From CAWJNF01 sp963844235 (GTDB lineage Bacteria; Actinomycetota; Thermoleophilia; Gaiellales; Gaiellaceae): a stretch of DNA of 64,000 bases. The notes under the pieces are model-generated. The model did not search any database. It saw nothing but the letters and a program-made list of their open reading frames with translations, and was not told the origin of the DNA. The stretch lies in NCBI GenBank assembly GCA_963844235.1, contig CAWJNF010000001.1, positions 728,814-792,813 of the forward strand, given 5' to 3'. How positions within the stretch are numbered: the stretch's first letter is position 1; the number at the start of each line of letters is the position of its first letter. Below, piece by piece: positions 9,130 through 20,520 of the stretch. Position numbers and translations under genes: made by a program.

Positions 9130-10116
9130 ATGTCCACCGTTCACTGGGGAATGATCGGATGCGGCGATGTCGCAGAAGTGAAGAGCGGCCCAGCACTGCA
9201 AAAGGCAGAAGGTTCGGCTCTCGTTGCGGTCATGCGCCGCGACCGCGGCAAGGCAGAAGACTACGCGCGCAGGCACAACGTGCCGCGCGTACACGATCGT
9301 GCCGAGGATCTGATCCGCGACCCTGAGGTCGACGCCATCTACATCGCGACTCCTCCATCGAGTCATCTCGAGCTCGCCCTCAAGACTGCGGCCGCAGGCA
9401 AACCGTGCCTGGTCGAAAAGCCGATGGCGATGAACCACGCCGAATGCCTGGAGATGGTCGACGCGTTCCGCACGGCTCAACGTCCCCTGTGGGTTGCCTA
9501 CTATCGCCGCGCGCTTCCACGGTTCCTCAAAGTACGCGAGCTGTTGCGCGCGAACGCCATTGGAACGTTGACGTCGGTTCACGTGAAAGTGACCGATCCG
9601 TTGGCCACGGGTGGCGCTGCGAAGGCGTGGAGATTCAACACGGAGATCGCTGGCGCGGGACTGTTTCTCGACCTTGCCTCCCACTATTTCGACATCATCG
9701 ACTTTGTGGCGGGACCGATCACAGGTGCTGCTGGATTTCCCCTGAACACCGGCGGTGCCTACGTTGCCGAGGACGTCACGGCAACGGCCTTCGAAATCGA
9801 CGGCAAGGTCGCAGGCACCGGCGTGTGGAATTTCAATGCGGCGTCATCCGGCGACTCGATCGTATTTACGGGCTCACAAGGGGAGATCGCGACAGCTGTT
9901 CGCGCCGACGAGGACGTGATCGTCACGCGCGGCGGACAGCCGAACCTCTATCGCTTTCGGAATCCCCCGCATGTGCACCAGCCGCTGATCCAGACGATCG
10001 TCGACGAACTGCGCGGGCAAGGGACGTGCGAGTCAACGGGGGAGAGTGGAGCGCGGTCAGGGTGGGTGACGGATAAGTGTCTGGAGAGCTTTCGCAGCAG
10101 AGGAGAACGACATTGA
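9130..10116 (+). CDS. Gfo/Idh/MocA family NAD(P)-dependent oxidoreductase
   Basis: This 328-residue cytosolic dehydrogenase acts on a sugar or sugar derivative. The N-terminal Rossmann motif is GMIGCGDVAE (residues 7-16). The catalytic signature EKPMAMN begins at residue 96. A C-terminal alpha/beta dimer domain follows (DLASHYFDIIDFVAGPI). No signal peptide is seen, unlike the Tat-exported members. Substrate cannot be told from sequence. The gene ends in TGA overlapping the TTG start of the esterase gene, suggesting co-translation. The last residues (FRSRGERH) look unusual but are in frame. Confidence 0.92.
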   Translation: MSTVHWGMIGCGDVAEVKSGPALQKAEGSALVAVMRRDRGKAEDYARRHNVPRVHDRAEDLIRDPEVDAIYIATPPSSHLELALKTAAAGKPCLVEKPMAMNHAECLEMVDAFRTAQRPLWVAYYRRALPRFLKVRELLRANAIGTLTSVHVKVTDPLATGGAAKAWRFNTEIAGAGLFLDLASHYFDIIDFVAGPITGAAGFPLNTGGAYVAEDVTATAFEIDGKVAGTGVWNFNAASSGDSIVFTGSQGEIATAVRADEDVIVTRGGQPNLYRFRNPPHVHQPLIQTIVDELRGQGTCESTGESGARSGWVTDKCLESFRSRGERH

Positions 10117-11141
10117 GTCGTCATATCGCGACCCTTTTCGGGCTGTCCGCTCTGGTATTGGCCTCGGCAGCGCGAGCACAGCCTCCAGGTTCGGCATCGG
10201 CCGTGCCTGGTCCGGCGCCGACCTTCGCCGATCTCGACTACGCTTCGGCGGAACCTGCGACGAGCAACGGCCACAAACTCGACTTATATATTCCATCTGG
10301 AGGGGGCGGACGATGGCCCGTCGTCATCTGGACAGGCGGCTCGGCATGGTCTGCGGACACTGGCAAGCGCACGGCGGCTGGCGTGGCCGCTCAACTGTTG
10401 CCCGCCGGCTACGTCGTCGCCGGCGTCTCGATTCGTTCGAGCTCGCAGGTACATTTTCCTGGTCAGTTGCACGACATGAAGGCAGCGATCCGATGGCTGC
10501 GCGCGAGTGCAGCGAAGTACAGACCTCGACGCAAATCGGATCGGGATCATGGGCGACAGTTCAGGAGGGTGGACAACGGCAATGGCCGCGGTGACTGGCG
10601 ACGTCCCTGAAATGGAAGGAGTTGTCGGAACGGCCGGTCCTTCCAGCAGCGTACAGGCAGCCGTGGCGTTCTATCCACCAACGAATTTCCTCACGATGGA
10701 CGCGTGGGCCTTGCAGCAAATGCGATCCAACCGAGGTGTCACGACGATGCGACATCGCCGGAGTCGCGGCTCGTCGGGTGCGCCATTCAGACGTGCCCTG
10801 AGAAAGTGCAGGCTGCGGATCCACTTCGCTACGTCACGGCCGGAGATCCGCCTTTGATGATCCTGCACGGGGGTTCGGATCCGCTCGTGCCGCACAACCA
10901 GGGTGAACAGCTCTACATGGCATTCAATAAGGCGTGCCTCGAGTCAGTCTTCATCAGCCTGCCGAAGGCGGGCCACGGTCCATGGAGCGGGTTCCTCACT
11001 GATGACGCAATCAGGGAAGCCGCGACGATTCGCTCGACAAGTGCGGAGAGTTGCGAGGTGGCGACGCCCACTCCATCCACGCCCACATGGAAAACGGTAA
11101 TCGCGTTCCTCGACACGCATGTAAAGGGTGCGCGGAAATGA
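10113..11141 (+). CDS. Secreted alpha/beta-hydrolase, BD-FAE/carboxylesterase-like (frame breaks)
   Basis: It starts at TTG 10113 with signal peptide HIATLFGLSALVLASAARAQ. The core carries the oxyanion/strand segment WPVVIWTGGSAW, the nucleophile elbow GDSSGGW (serine at the centre), the acid region ILHGGSDPLVPHNQ and the catalytic His in KAGHGPW. These are the elements of a feruloyl-esterase-like or acetyl-esterase-like enzyme acting in the periplasm or outside. The frame breaks near 10525 and 10730, and homology resumes each time. The preceding oxidoreductase overlaps it by 4 nt. The esterase could remove acyl groups from plant polysaccharides, an inference from the neighbouring minus-strand operon. 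Confidence 0.8.
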
Positions 11142-11162
11142 TAAATTGGAAGAGTGAAGTAA

Positions 11163-12469
11163 CTAAAGCCCGCCGAGCCTCGTATTTGCATCGCCGAATG
11201 CGTCGAGCTTGATTCCCATTCTGTCCATGATGCCCAGATAGAGACTGCACATCTTGCGATTTTCGTCACCAGCGTCCATGTAGTCGAGCGAGCGGCCTGT
11301 TTCGAGTGTGCCGCCGAGCCCGCCGGCGAGCACGACCGGTAGGCGGGAGTTGATGTGCTTGCTGCCGTTCCAGAGGTTCGACAGGAACATCAGGCAGGAG
11401 TTGTCCAGCACGGTGCCGTCGCCCTCGGGCATCGCATCGAGCTTGGTCGCGAGATACGCCATCTGGCTCAAGTGGAAGCGCGCGATGCGCTCGTAGCCGT
11501 CCGACAGGTTGTCGTGCGATGCGGCGTGGTGGCCGTCACGCACATCGAGGAACGGGTAATAAAGCGCGGAGAGGTCGCGCGCGAGCAGGAGCGACGCGAC
11601 GCGCGTCTTGTCGGTCTGAAATGCGAGCGCGATGACGTCGCACATCAGCCGCGTGTGCTCGCGAAGATCTTCGGGCAGCCCGTTCTGCCGGGCGATCCAT
11701 CGAGAACACCGGCCGGTTTTTCAGCTTCGCCAGGTCTTCGGCCTTCTCCTGGTTCTTGCGCATGCCGTCGACGCGCTTCTCCACCTCGCGCACGCTGGTC
11801 ATGAACTCGTCGAGCTTCTGCTGGTCGGTCGAGCTCACTTGGCGGCTCAGCTGGCGCGGCGCTGTCTCTCACGCGGTCGAGAATACTGAGGTTGCGGACG
11901 CTGCCGCGGTTCTCGAACAGCGTGTCGAACGCGAGCGCGGGGTAAACCTCGTTAGGCACCGGTGAGTCGGCGTTCTGCCACGAGATGTGCGAGCTGTACG
12001 CCATCGAGAAATTCGTCTCGTGGTAGCCCGTCATCGGTTGTTCGCAGGCGAGGACGATGCTCGGCTGCAGCGTTTCCTGACCGACGTGGTTGGCGATCAT
12101 CTGGTCGACGGTGATGCCTGCGTGAATGACCGGCCCTCGCGTGATCGGCGCTCCGGAGAGCAGGCTGCCGGTCTGAGCGGGGTGAATGCCCTGGCCGGTC
12201 GAGTGCTTGTTGAACAGCCCGTTGATGACGTTGACCTTCTTCTTCAGCGGCTCGAGCGGCGACAGGCTGAGTCCGAGCGTCATGTCGTCGCCGGACCCCG
12301 TTGCGCCCCAATGGTTGTCGTTGATGCCGTTGCCCATGAAGAGCACCGCGAAGCGCCTGGGAAACGCCGAACCCGACGGCGTGGCTGCGAACGCAGACAA
12401 CGACTCCAGCCATGGAAGCGCCATGGTGACGCCGGCTCCGCGAAGGACGGTACGACGGGACAGCTTCAT
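11163..12469 (-). CDS. DUF1552 Tat-exported protein (frame breaks)
   Basis: It starts at ATG 12467-12469 with a twin-arginine signal (LSRRTVLRGAGVTMALPWLE). The family body follows: FPRRFAVLFMGNGINDNHWG, LFNKHSTGQGIHPAQTGSLL, GITVDQMIANHVGQET and, near the C-terminus, LSDGYERIARFHLSQMAYL with FLSNLWNGSKHINSRLPVVL. DUF1552 proteins are extracytoplasmic, of unknown reaction, and almost always sit beside DUF1592/PSCyt proteins, as here. The upstream stop is only 5 bp away. Breaks near 11870 and 11690 shift the frame. The gene is last in the minus-strand operon and converges on the esterase gene. Confidence 0.85.
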
Positions 12470-12474
12470 CGTCG

Positions 12475-15400
12475 CTAGTTACCTTTCTGGACGGACGTTC
12501 GTTTCTTCAAGAACTGCGGGCTCGTGACGATCAGTTTCAACCAGCGCGCTGAATCGATAGCCGCCGGCCGCAAGCCTGTTGTTCATCCGCTGAACCAGCG
12601 GCTCGTCGGACAGCAGCAGCGATCGCCCCAGCGCGTACACCAGTATTTTACGGCTAAGGTTGTCCAAAAAGTCCTGTTCGCGGTTCGCGCGGATATACGC
12701 TTGGAGGCCCGCTAGGCCTGCTCCCTGGCTTCCGCCGGGGAAGGTGGCCTGCGATGTCGACCGTGTGCCCGGCCAGGTCTTTCGTTCGCGTTTCGCCCAC
12801 CGGTCCGTACCCTTCGAATGTCAACCCGAAGGAATCGAAGCGCGCGTGGCACGACGAGCACGCCGGATTGTCGCGATGTTTCGCGAGCATCTCCCGCAAC
12901 GGCAAGTCCAGCTTGGCCTCGTCCTTCGGCAGCTCGGGGACGGTCGGTGGCGGCGGAGGAATGACCTCTCCGAGCACGCGCCGTGCGACCCAGTAGCCGC
13001 GCTTGACGGGGCTGGTGCGGAGGCCGGGCGCATTCTGCGTCAGGAACGCGGCCATCGGCAGCAGCCCGCCGCGCTGGTAGTCGCGCGCGTTATCGACCCG
13101 CACCCAACGTTCGGCGGAGCCGTAGACCTCGGGCATCCCGTAGTGCTTGGCGAGGACGGGGTTCACGAACGTGTGGCTGCCGTACAACATGTCGAGCACG
13201 GAACGATCGTTGCGCATGACGTCGGCGATAAACCGTATCGGTTCTTCGAACATCGCGTCGCGCAGCTCATTGGTGAACTGCGGGAAACGCTCGCGGTCGA
13301 CGGCGTTGTGCTCGTCGAAGCGCCGGAAGTCGAGCCAGTTGCCGCCGAACTCCGTCGCGAAGCCGGCTCGCGCGCTCGTCCTTCAACATCCTGCGGGCCT
13401 GGCCGATCAACACCGTCTCGTTGCGCAGGTCGCCCGCGGCTGCGCGGGCCGCAGTTCGGCGTCCGGCATGCTCGACCAGAGGAAGTAGCTCAGCCTGCTC
13501 GCGAGCGCATGATCGGAGAGCGGCTGAGTACGATCGTTCGCGTCACGAGGTCGCGCTGCGGCGCGGGCGCAGAGGCCCCGCAAGCGAAGCGACCGGAGCG
13601 GGGCGGGGGCCCCCGCGATTAAGTATGAGAAGTGCGGCGACATCAGCACGTTCACGATCAGGTCGCGCATCGCTTCTTCATGTGTCAGGCTGCTCTGCGC
13701 GCGCTGCGTGCGATAGAACGCGCGCAGATCGTCGCGCTCGGCCGTTGTCAGCGGCCGCCGATACGCGCGGGCGGCAAACGCCAGCAGCGCGTCGATCTGG
13801 CGCGGCTCGGCCTCGAGCCGCTTGCGCTCGACCGTGCGGATCGCCGCGTTCACCCGCTCGAAGTGATCGGCTGATCGCTTCGAACGCGACGGGTTGTTTT
13901 TCTCGTCGGCGGCGGCCTTGGCGAGGTAGGCCTTCTTGAAATCGAGAATGACCGATTCCTCGATGATGTCCTTGTCGGCGGGACGGATGGCTCCCGGACT
14001 CGCGGCCGTTGCCCAGAACCTCGCCGCTCTGGTTGAAGAAGAACTCGATGTAGGTGCGCGCGGTGTAGCCGGCGACGAATTCGAACTCGTCCCACAGCGC
14101 CTCGAGCTCTTTCTGTCCCTTCTCGTCCAGCAGCAGCTCGCTGAGCGGCGCATCGTCGCGGAAGTAGCCCATCACGTTGTGGAAGCCCGCGCTCAGCAGG
14201 CGTCCTTTGTCTTCCGTGTCGTCCGGATAGAAGCGGCCACGCTCGCGGACGTAGAACGTGTCCGGGAAGATCGAGCTGAACTTCGCGAACGCGGCCTCGT
14301 AGCGCGCGCGCTGGCCCGCGGGCACCTCGAGGTCGGGATTCTTCATGCGCGACTGGTACTGCTCGGCGAGCGCGATAGAGCGCATTCAGGTCTTCGCCGT
14401 TCTGGCCGCCGCCGACGAGCCCGCGGCGCGCCTCCGGCATCTTCACTTCGACCGGCGGCGGTTCATCGGCGACGCGCAGCGCCGCGCGCTCGAAATCGCG
14501 CCGGTGCGTGGCGTATTGCCGGTTCTTCCAGTTCATCAGCGGCTGCGATGCGACGCTCAGGCCGCTTCACGACGGGGCTGGCGAACTTCAGCGCCGTGTC
14601 CTTGCGCATGCGCAGGACGAAGTCGCGCATCTGTATGAACTGATCGAGGAACGGATCGGACCCCTTCGCCGGCACCGGCAGCGCGCGCCACATCGTCTGC
14701 AGCTTTGCGAGCGGCCCGACCTCTTCCTTCGGGCCCTCGAGCGCCTGCCAGATGGTCGTCAGGTACCGCGCGCTCACTTTGTTCTGCGCGGCCGATGTCC
14801 GCGAGTGTCGCTTTGGGCTTGCCGAGCACCGCACGATGCTTGTACATCCATGCCGTGCGGAAGTAGTCCGAGTAGTCCGTCGGCTGCCGGTCGTAGAAAT
14901 CGACGATCTGCTGGATGCAGTATTTCTCGCGGTCGGTTTCGACCAGCATCGGATGCGGCGCGAACTCGAACCCATTCGGGTTCAGGTACATGTGGTCGGC
15001 GACCAGGCGCGCGGCCTGCAGATATTTCGTCAGCAGCGCAGGCGACATCGTCAGCGACTCGCCGGAGTTGTCGAAGCCGGCGAGATTGGCAGGGTCGACA
15101 GGAAATTCGCGCTGCGGGGCGGATGTCGACGCCCGTCAGATCGTGAATGGTGTAGTTGTATTCGGCGTTGCTCAGCCGGCGCGCGAGCACCGGACCCGGG
15201 TCGCCGTCATTGCGGCGCGCCTCGCTCTTCCAGGTCGCGTCGATCCAGTTGATGACTTCCTGCCGCGCGGCTTCGTCAGGCTGCTTCGCCTGCTGCGGGC
15301 GGCATCTGGTGCGCGGCGAGCTTCTCGCGCACGCGATTCCACTTGGCAAAATCCTGCACGACCGACGTCGCCGGACGAGTACTGCCGCAGGTCCAGCTGC

Positions 15401-15576
15401 GCGGCGGCCTTTTCTCCCGTGTGGCAGCTCGAGCAGTATGTCGTCGAGGAAGGGGCGGACGGATTCGCGTAAATTCCCGCTCGGTATCGGCGTTCGGTGC
15501 CCTGCGCGGCGTTCATCGCCGGTGCGACAAAACACGCCAATGCCAAGGGGAAAATCAACAGGGAACGATGCAACAT
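12475..15576 (-). CDS. PSCyt/DUF1587-DUF1592-DUF1588-DUF1585 cytochrome-like protein (many frame breaks)
   Basis: This is a secreted protein of about 1030 residues. Its signal peptide is LLIFPLALACFVAPAMNAAQ. An N-terminal cytochrome-like site follows (YCSSCHTGEKAAAQLDLRQY), then DUF1587 (EYNYTIHDLTGVDIRP), a region with NPNGFEFAPHPMLVETDREK, DUF1592 (MLYGSHTFVNPVLAKHYGMP), DUF1588 with a second CXXCH (NPACSSCHARFDSFG) and DUF1585 (VYALGRSLLLSDEPLV). The family was defined in planctomycetes and is paired with DUF1552. A redox role is suggested by the heme motifs. At least eight frame breaks occur. A GC-rich repeat is embedded at 13595-13622. The start overlaps the stop of the preceding lyase gene (TAATG). 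Confidence 0.8.
13595..13622 (+). repeat. GC-palindrome repeat, copy 1
   Basis: The sequence starts GGAGCGGGGC and continues GGGGGCCCCCGCGATTAA. A second copy lies at 54501-54529 on the other strand, differing by one extra C and one substitution. It is inside the DUF1592 gene, where it adds a low-complexity stretch (IAGAPAPLRSLRLRGL) to the protein. Confidence 0.7.
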
Positions 15577-16929
15577 TAGCAGGCAAGTTTAACATTTGAA
15601 GCTAAAGGGCCAGAAGGACAGACTTCGAGCGACCGGCAGAACAGCTCTATCGTGCCGCTGGCCCTCTCGATTTCTACTGCATAGACGTGGCGCTGCCCGG
15701 TGCCGAACTGGCCCGTGAACACCACCCATTTCTTGTCCGGCGTGATGTGCACGTTCGGCTCGACGCCGCCGCGGCCAGTCACGTAGTTGTGCTTCGACAT
15801 GTCGGCCAGCTTTTCGCGCGTCATCCGTTTCGTCCGGCTGCACGCGGAACAGATTGATCCACATGCCGTCGGTCGAATACGCAACCTGCGAAGGGTCGCC
15901 GCCGTCGCTCGGCGAACAGCGTGTTGTCGCGCGAGCTGTTGAAGTGCACGCCCCACCAGTCGCGCTCGACGTGATAGCGGATCTTCCTGCCGGTCGCCAT
16001 CTCGACGCCGGCAATCCAGAACACCTGGCTGCGCGGCGTCTGGAGATCGAACCAGACGGTCTTGCCGTCCCAGCTCCACCACTCGTGGCCGTTGATCTCC
16101 ATGTCCATCGTGCGGCGGTGCATCAACTGCTTCTGGCTGCCGTCGGTGCGGATCGTCCACGTGCGATCGAGCTCGTGCCACGTCCCTTCGTGGCAGTAGA
16201 GCAGGAGGTTCGGATCGGTCGGATTGAACTGCAGGTGATTCAGGTCGCCGTACTGGAATCCGGTCTCGACGCGCGTCTCCGTTCTTGAGGCTCGTGAAGA
16301 TGAACGATTGCAGCGACGGGTTCAGCGCGCGAGGCGCCAGCCCGTCTTCTTTCTTCACGGAATACTGCTGGTCGGGCGTGAGGTCTTCCATGCGCTTGCC
16401 GGGAAACATCCGCTGCAATTGCGGAACGATCGGGCGCACCGGCGGGCGAGGGTATTGCCTTCCGCATCGACGGCCTTGCCGTTCTTGACGACCGACAGCG
16501 TCTCGTCGGCGTTGATGAGGCCGCGCGCGTGCGTGCACTTCGCGCGTCTGCTTCGTGTCGACGTTGAGCGCGCGTTACGCGCGCCGCCGCGACTGCCGTA
16601 ATAGATCTCGCGCGAGCGCCGCGCAAAATACCCGCCTCGCACGGCCGGCCCGACGATCTCCGGCTCGAGTCCGGCGGTGCCGATCTTCGCGACGTCGACA
16701 ACGGCGATGCCCGACAGGGGTGTTGAACATGAGCTTGTCCCCCTCTGGCGAGAACGCGTTGTCATGGAAGTACAGCGTCGACCCGCCCGCATCGCCGGTG
16801 AGGCGGACGATGCGATGTCCCGTCTGCGGCGTCGATCCAGTCGCCCGCCTGAGCGGAGTCGAAGGGCACGCTCTGCGACAGCAGCACCGTGCCCGCGGAC
16901 AACACGACAACGATCAGCGATTTCTTCAT
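15576..16929 (-). CDS. Oligogalacturonate lyase-like beta-propeller, PL22 type (frame breaks)
   Basis: It starts at ATG 16927-16929 with signal peptide KKSLIVVVLSAGTVLLSQ. Propeller blades follow: GHRIVRLTGDAGGSTLYFHD, GLINADETLSVVKNGK, NPLLLYCHEG-like segments and the diagnostic QLMHRRTMDMEINGHEWWSW. The HEW histidine region and the downstream SDRQ-like metal region match the oligogalacturonate lyase family, which cleaves unsaturated galacturonate disaccharides with a metal ion. A signal peptide is unusual for classic cytosolic OGL, so a related secreted PL22-like enzyme is also possible. There are at least five frame breaks. A REP-like sequence encodes residues about 21-27. The stop TAA shares one base with the next ATG. 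Confidence 0.72.
16848..16866. repeat. CTTCGACTNCGCTCAG-type repeat, copy 1
   Basis: CCTGAGCGGAGTCGAAGGG lies inside the lyase gene just after its signal peptide and encodes VPFDSAQA on the minus strand. A near-identical copy lies at 36570-36591 inside another gene. This sequence resembles short palindromic REP-like elements seen in many bacterial genomes. That resemblance is from general knowledge and was not searched. Confidence 0.55.
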
Positions 16930-16965
16930 CGTTCCTCGGCTACCACCTACCACACCACCCGCTAG

Positions 16966-19900
16966 CTAGAACTCCAGCCGGATTTTGATCTGCCCGACAC
17001 GCGGCGTGTTCGATCTGCGAGCTGACGCGCCCGAAGTTGGCGTTCGTGATGTTGGTCTGGATGCCGCCGAACACCACGTTGTTGAACAGGTTGAACACGT
17101 CGACGCCGAACCCGAGCTTGGTCCGCCCAATCGGGAAATTGCGGCGTACGCTGAAATCCTGATTGAAGTAGCTCGGATTTCGCAGATCGTGCGCGAGCGT
17201 TCCTCGGCGTGTTGCCGTAGGTGAAAGGGGCAGGCGACTGAAACGCCGCTCGATCGATGTAGCGTCGGCGGGTTTGTGCCGAGCACGTCGCCGTCGCCGT
17301 AGTCGCCGTTGATGCGCACGGGCCCGCTGAAGTCCGGGTTGAAGTCGGCGTAGCACGTCCCTGCGTTCGGCAGGTTGCAGGTCGCGCCGATCGATCCGAG
17401 CGGACGGCCCGATCGGAACTGCGTGATGCCCGACACCTGCCAGTCTTTCACGATCGCGCGCACGAACGGATTGCGCGCTGCCGGCCCTGCCTTCCGCTGC
17501 CGAACGGCAGGTCGTACACCACGATCGCGTTCCACACGTGCGGCTGATCGTTCGACGCCGACCGCCCAGTCCTGATCGAAGTCATAGCCCGTCCGCGCCG
17601 ACAGGTTGTCTTCCGTCCGGCTGAAGGTGTAGTTGAACGATACCGACAGCCCGTCGTCGGATCGGCGCTTTTCGGCTGTGAGCTGCAGCGAGTGGTAGTT
17701 CGACTCGCGCGACGTTGCCGTAAACGTCGGTGACCCCCGAGTACTGCGGAAACGGACGCAGCATCTGCGAAATGGTGCCTGAGAAGTTCGGATACGGAAG
17801 CGCGACGCCTGGGCACGATCGCCTGTGCCGCCGCGATGATTGGCGGCGTCGCCTGCTGCGTCAGCAGATTTCCAAGCGCGAGATACTTCGGGTCCATCTG
17901 GTTCGAGTAAAACCCGCGTCCGCTGCCGCCCAGGAAATCGCCGCGGCTGCCCGCATACGATGCGCCGACGGTGATACTGCTCCGCAGCGCGTACTGCAAC
18001 CCCGCATTCCAGTTCTGATACCGCGGCATCCGCCCGCCGATTTCGGGATCGCCGTAGGTGACGGTGCCGCCGGTTCCGCGGCCCGTCACGAAGCCGGTGT
18101 TGAGCGACGGATCGAAAAACGGCGGAGGCGGCATAGCCGGGCACGCCGTCGTTCCAGTTGTACGCCGGTGCGAAGCTCGCGTTCGGGCTGGGGAAGCTCG
18201 CGTTCGCCGAGAAGCCCAGCATGCCGGTGCCGTTGCGCGCGCCCGCGCGGCCGCCGACGGCGCCGCGGCGCGAGTAGTTGATGCCATACGCCGTCCGCAA
18301 CACCGTCCGCTCGTTCAGCGTGTACGCGAGGCCGAGCGCGGGGCCCAACTGCGCCGTAGTACGTCTTGATTGGCGTGCGGCAGTGGCAGCTGTTCGGGCC
18401 GTCTCCCGCGAACACCACCGCGCCAGGATAGCCGCCGACTGCCGGGTTCGGCATGCGTCGCGATCCATGAACGACCAGCGATCGTAGAGCTCCGTGTACG
18501 GCTTCATGATGTCGTAGCGGAGACCGAGGTTGAGCGACAGGTTGGGCCGCAGCTTGAAGTCGTCCTGCGCCCAGAACGCATACGTGTAGAAACGTCCGCT
18601 CGTCGCGACTTCCGAATCCTCGATGACGTTGGTCGCGTTCAGCTCGCCAAGCAGATAGCTCGCATAGGCGTTTCCGCTCGCCGTGTCGAGCGTGCCGGTC
18701 GGGCTGAACCCGGCCGTCTGCACGTTGCTGAAGCCGAACGTCGCGAGGCTGCCGTAGGTGCGCTCGCGCTCGTCGGCATCCATGCGCTGCGCCTGCAGGC
18801 CGAACGTCGTCGTGTGCCTGCCGTGGGTCCAGCTCAGGTTGTTCTGCAGCGTGAAGTTGTTCAGATACTCGGTAAACGCGCGCGCATCGGTTCCGCGCCA
18901 CTGCGCGGGCGCGTTCGGCCCGACGAACGACACCTCGGGAAATGACGAATCGGCTTCGCCGGCCGGCAATCCGCGAAGACCGGCCTTAATCGGATATTGC
19001 CCGTCGATCGTCGCGTTCTCGATCGGCACCGCCAGGCGCGAGAAGCCGAAGCTGGCCTGATTGACCCACTGCGAGCCCAGCACGTAGATGTGCTTGATCT
19101 GCGCGCTCGTCGGAATTTCCTCGACCCAGCGCGTCACCGTGTACGGCAGCGGCAGCGTGGTCTGCCGCGATAGTGCGCCGCGGTAGTCGCCTGACTGCGC
19201 TTGCCGTGCGAAAAGAGCACCGACCCCTGCTGCTGCTCGTCAGCTTGAGATCGACCTTGGTCGTCACGCTGACGTTGTTGAAGCCGATGGGCAGCGACCC
19301 GCCGAGATAGTTGTTCTGCAGCGACGAGTTCGTCGGATCCGGCAGGAACGACTGGAAGCTCTTCGAGATCGACGAAATGCGGTCCTGCGGAATTCTGTTG
19401 CCCGGAAACGGATCGCGGACGAATCCGGTGCCGCTCGGATTCGGCCGCGTCGTGCGCGGATCGTAGATGGTCACGGGCAGCGCGCTGAAAATCGCCGTTG
19501 CGCTGCGCGAGCGTCGGAATCGACGACAGCGTCGAGGGCGACTGCCGCCGGTCGCGGTATCCGTCATAGGCGACGAAGAAGAACATCTTGTTCCTGCTGA
19601 TCGGGCCGCCGAGCGTCGCGCCGTACTCGTGCTGGTTGTCGTCGGGCTTGCGTGAGCGAGAAGTAGCCCTTGGCGTCGAGCGCCTTGTTCCGGAAGTACT
19701 CGAACCCCGCGCCGTGGAACGTGTTGGTCCCCGACTTGACGACGTAGTTGGACGCGCCCTGCCCGTTGAAGGTCACGGCCGTGCCGCTCGTTTCCACCTG
19801 AAACTGATCGATCGCCTCGACCGAGATGCCGAACGACAGGTTCCGCCCTTCGCCCTGAACGACGGCGTTGGTGATCGGGATCCCTTCCACGTACATGTCG

Positions 19901-20457
19901 GTCGTGAAATCCTGGCCGCCCATCACGTTGCCCCAGCGGCCGATCGACTGCACGCCGGGCATGATGAACATGAAGGCGGTCGGATCGCGCGGCCCGCCGG
20001 TGTTCATGACCAGCGGGAGGGCGGTATACACCTCGTTCCGAATCGTCTGGCCGAGCCGGGCGTCTGCGGTCGCAAGCGGCGGCGCTTCGCCGTGACGACG
20101 CACCTCCTGCGTGATGTTGCCGACCTGCAGCGTGGCGTTGAGGCCGACCACGCTCAGCGCATCGACGATGACGCCGTCGCGCGCAAACGTCTGGAAGCCA
20201 TCGAGCGCCACGGTGACGCGATACTCGCCGGGCTGCAGCGGCGTCAGCGCGAACACGCCCGCGTCCGTCGTCTGCCTGATCGTCTGGATGCCGGTCGCGA
20301 CGTTCGTGGCGGTGACCGTCGCGCCAGGCACGGGTGCGCCGGACGTGTCGAGCACGGTCCCTGAATGGAGCCGCCTCCGCCAATCTGCGCGCTGGACAAG
20401 GATGGAGTGACGAGCAAGAGCGCGGTCAGCAGCGAGCAGTCCGGCAACTCTGGACAT
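16966..20457 (-). CDS. TonB-dependent receptor, Oar-like (several frame breaks)
   Basis: This receptor of about 1150 residues starts at ATG 20455-20457. Its signal region (LLTALLLVTPSLSSAQ) is split over two frames. The CarboxypepD_reg fold follows (TVLDTSGAPVPGATVTATN), then the plug (DMYVEGIPITNAVVQGEGRN, VVKSGTNTFHGAGFEYFRNK) and a long barrel (NLSLNLGLRYDIMKPYTELY). The end RVGQIKIRLEF is typical of the family. Frame breaks occur near 20440, 20365, 19610, 19140, 18500 and further downstream. It lies between the regulator and the lyase on the same strand, so import of a pectin fragment is plausible. Only 36 bp separate it from the lyase start. Confidence 0.83.
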
Positions 20458-20520
20458 GACGTCTCCTTGCGAATGTGTCGTTCAGCCACGCTACGCCCGG
20501 CGCCGACCACTGTCAAAGCC

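Noticed and set aside
12660..13622. A 320-codon plus-strand gene
   Set aside because: It is antisense to the DUF1592 gene and has no recognisable domain.
16966..19137. A 723-codon clean receptor frame
   Set aside because: Although open, the translation loses family sequence after about residue 220 and regains it only at the end, so it crosses frame breaks.
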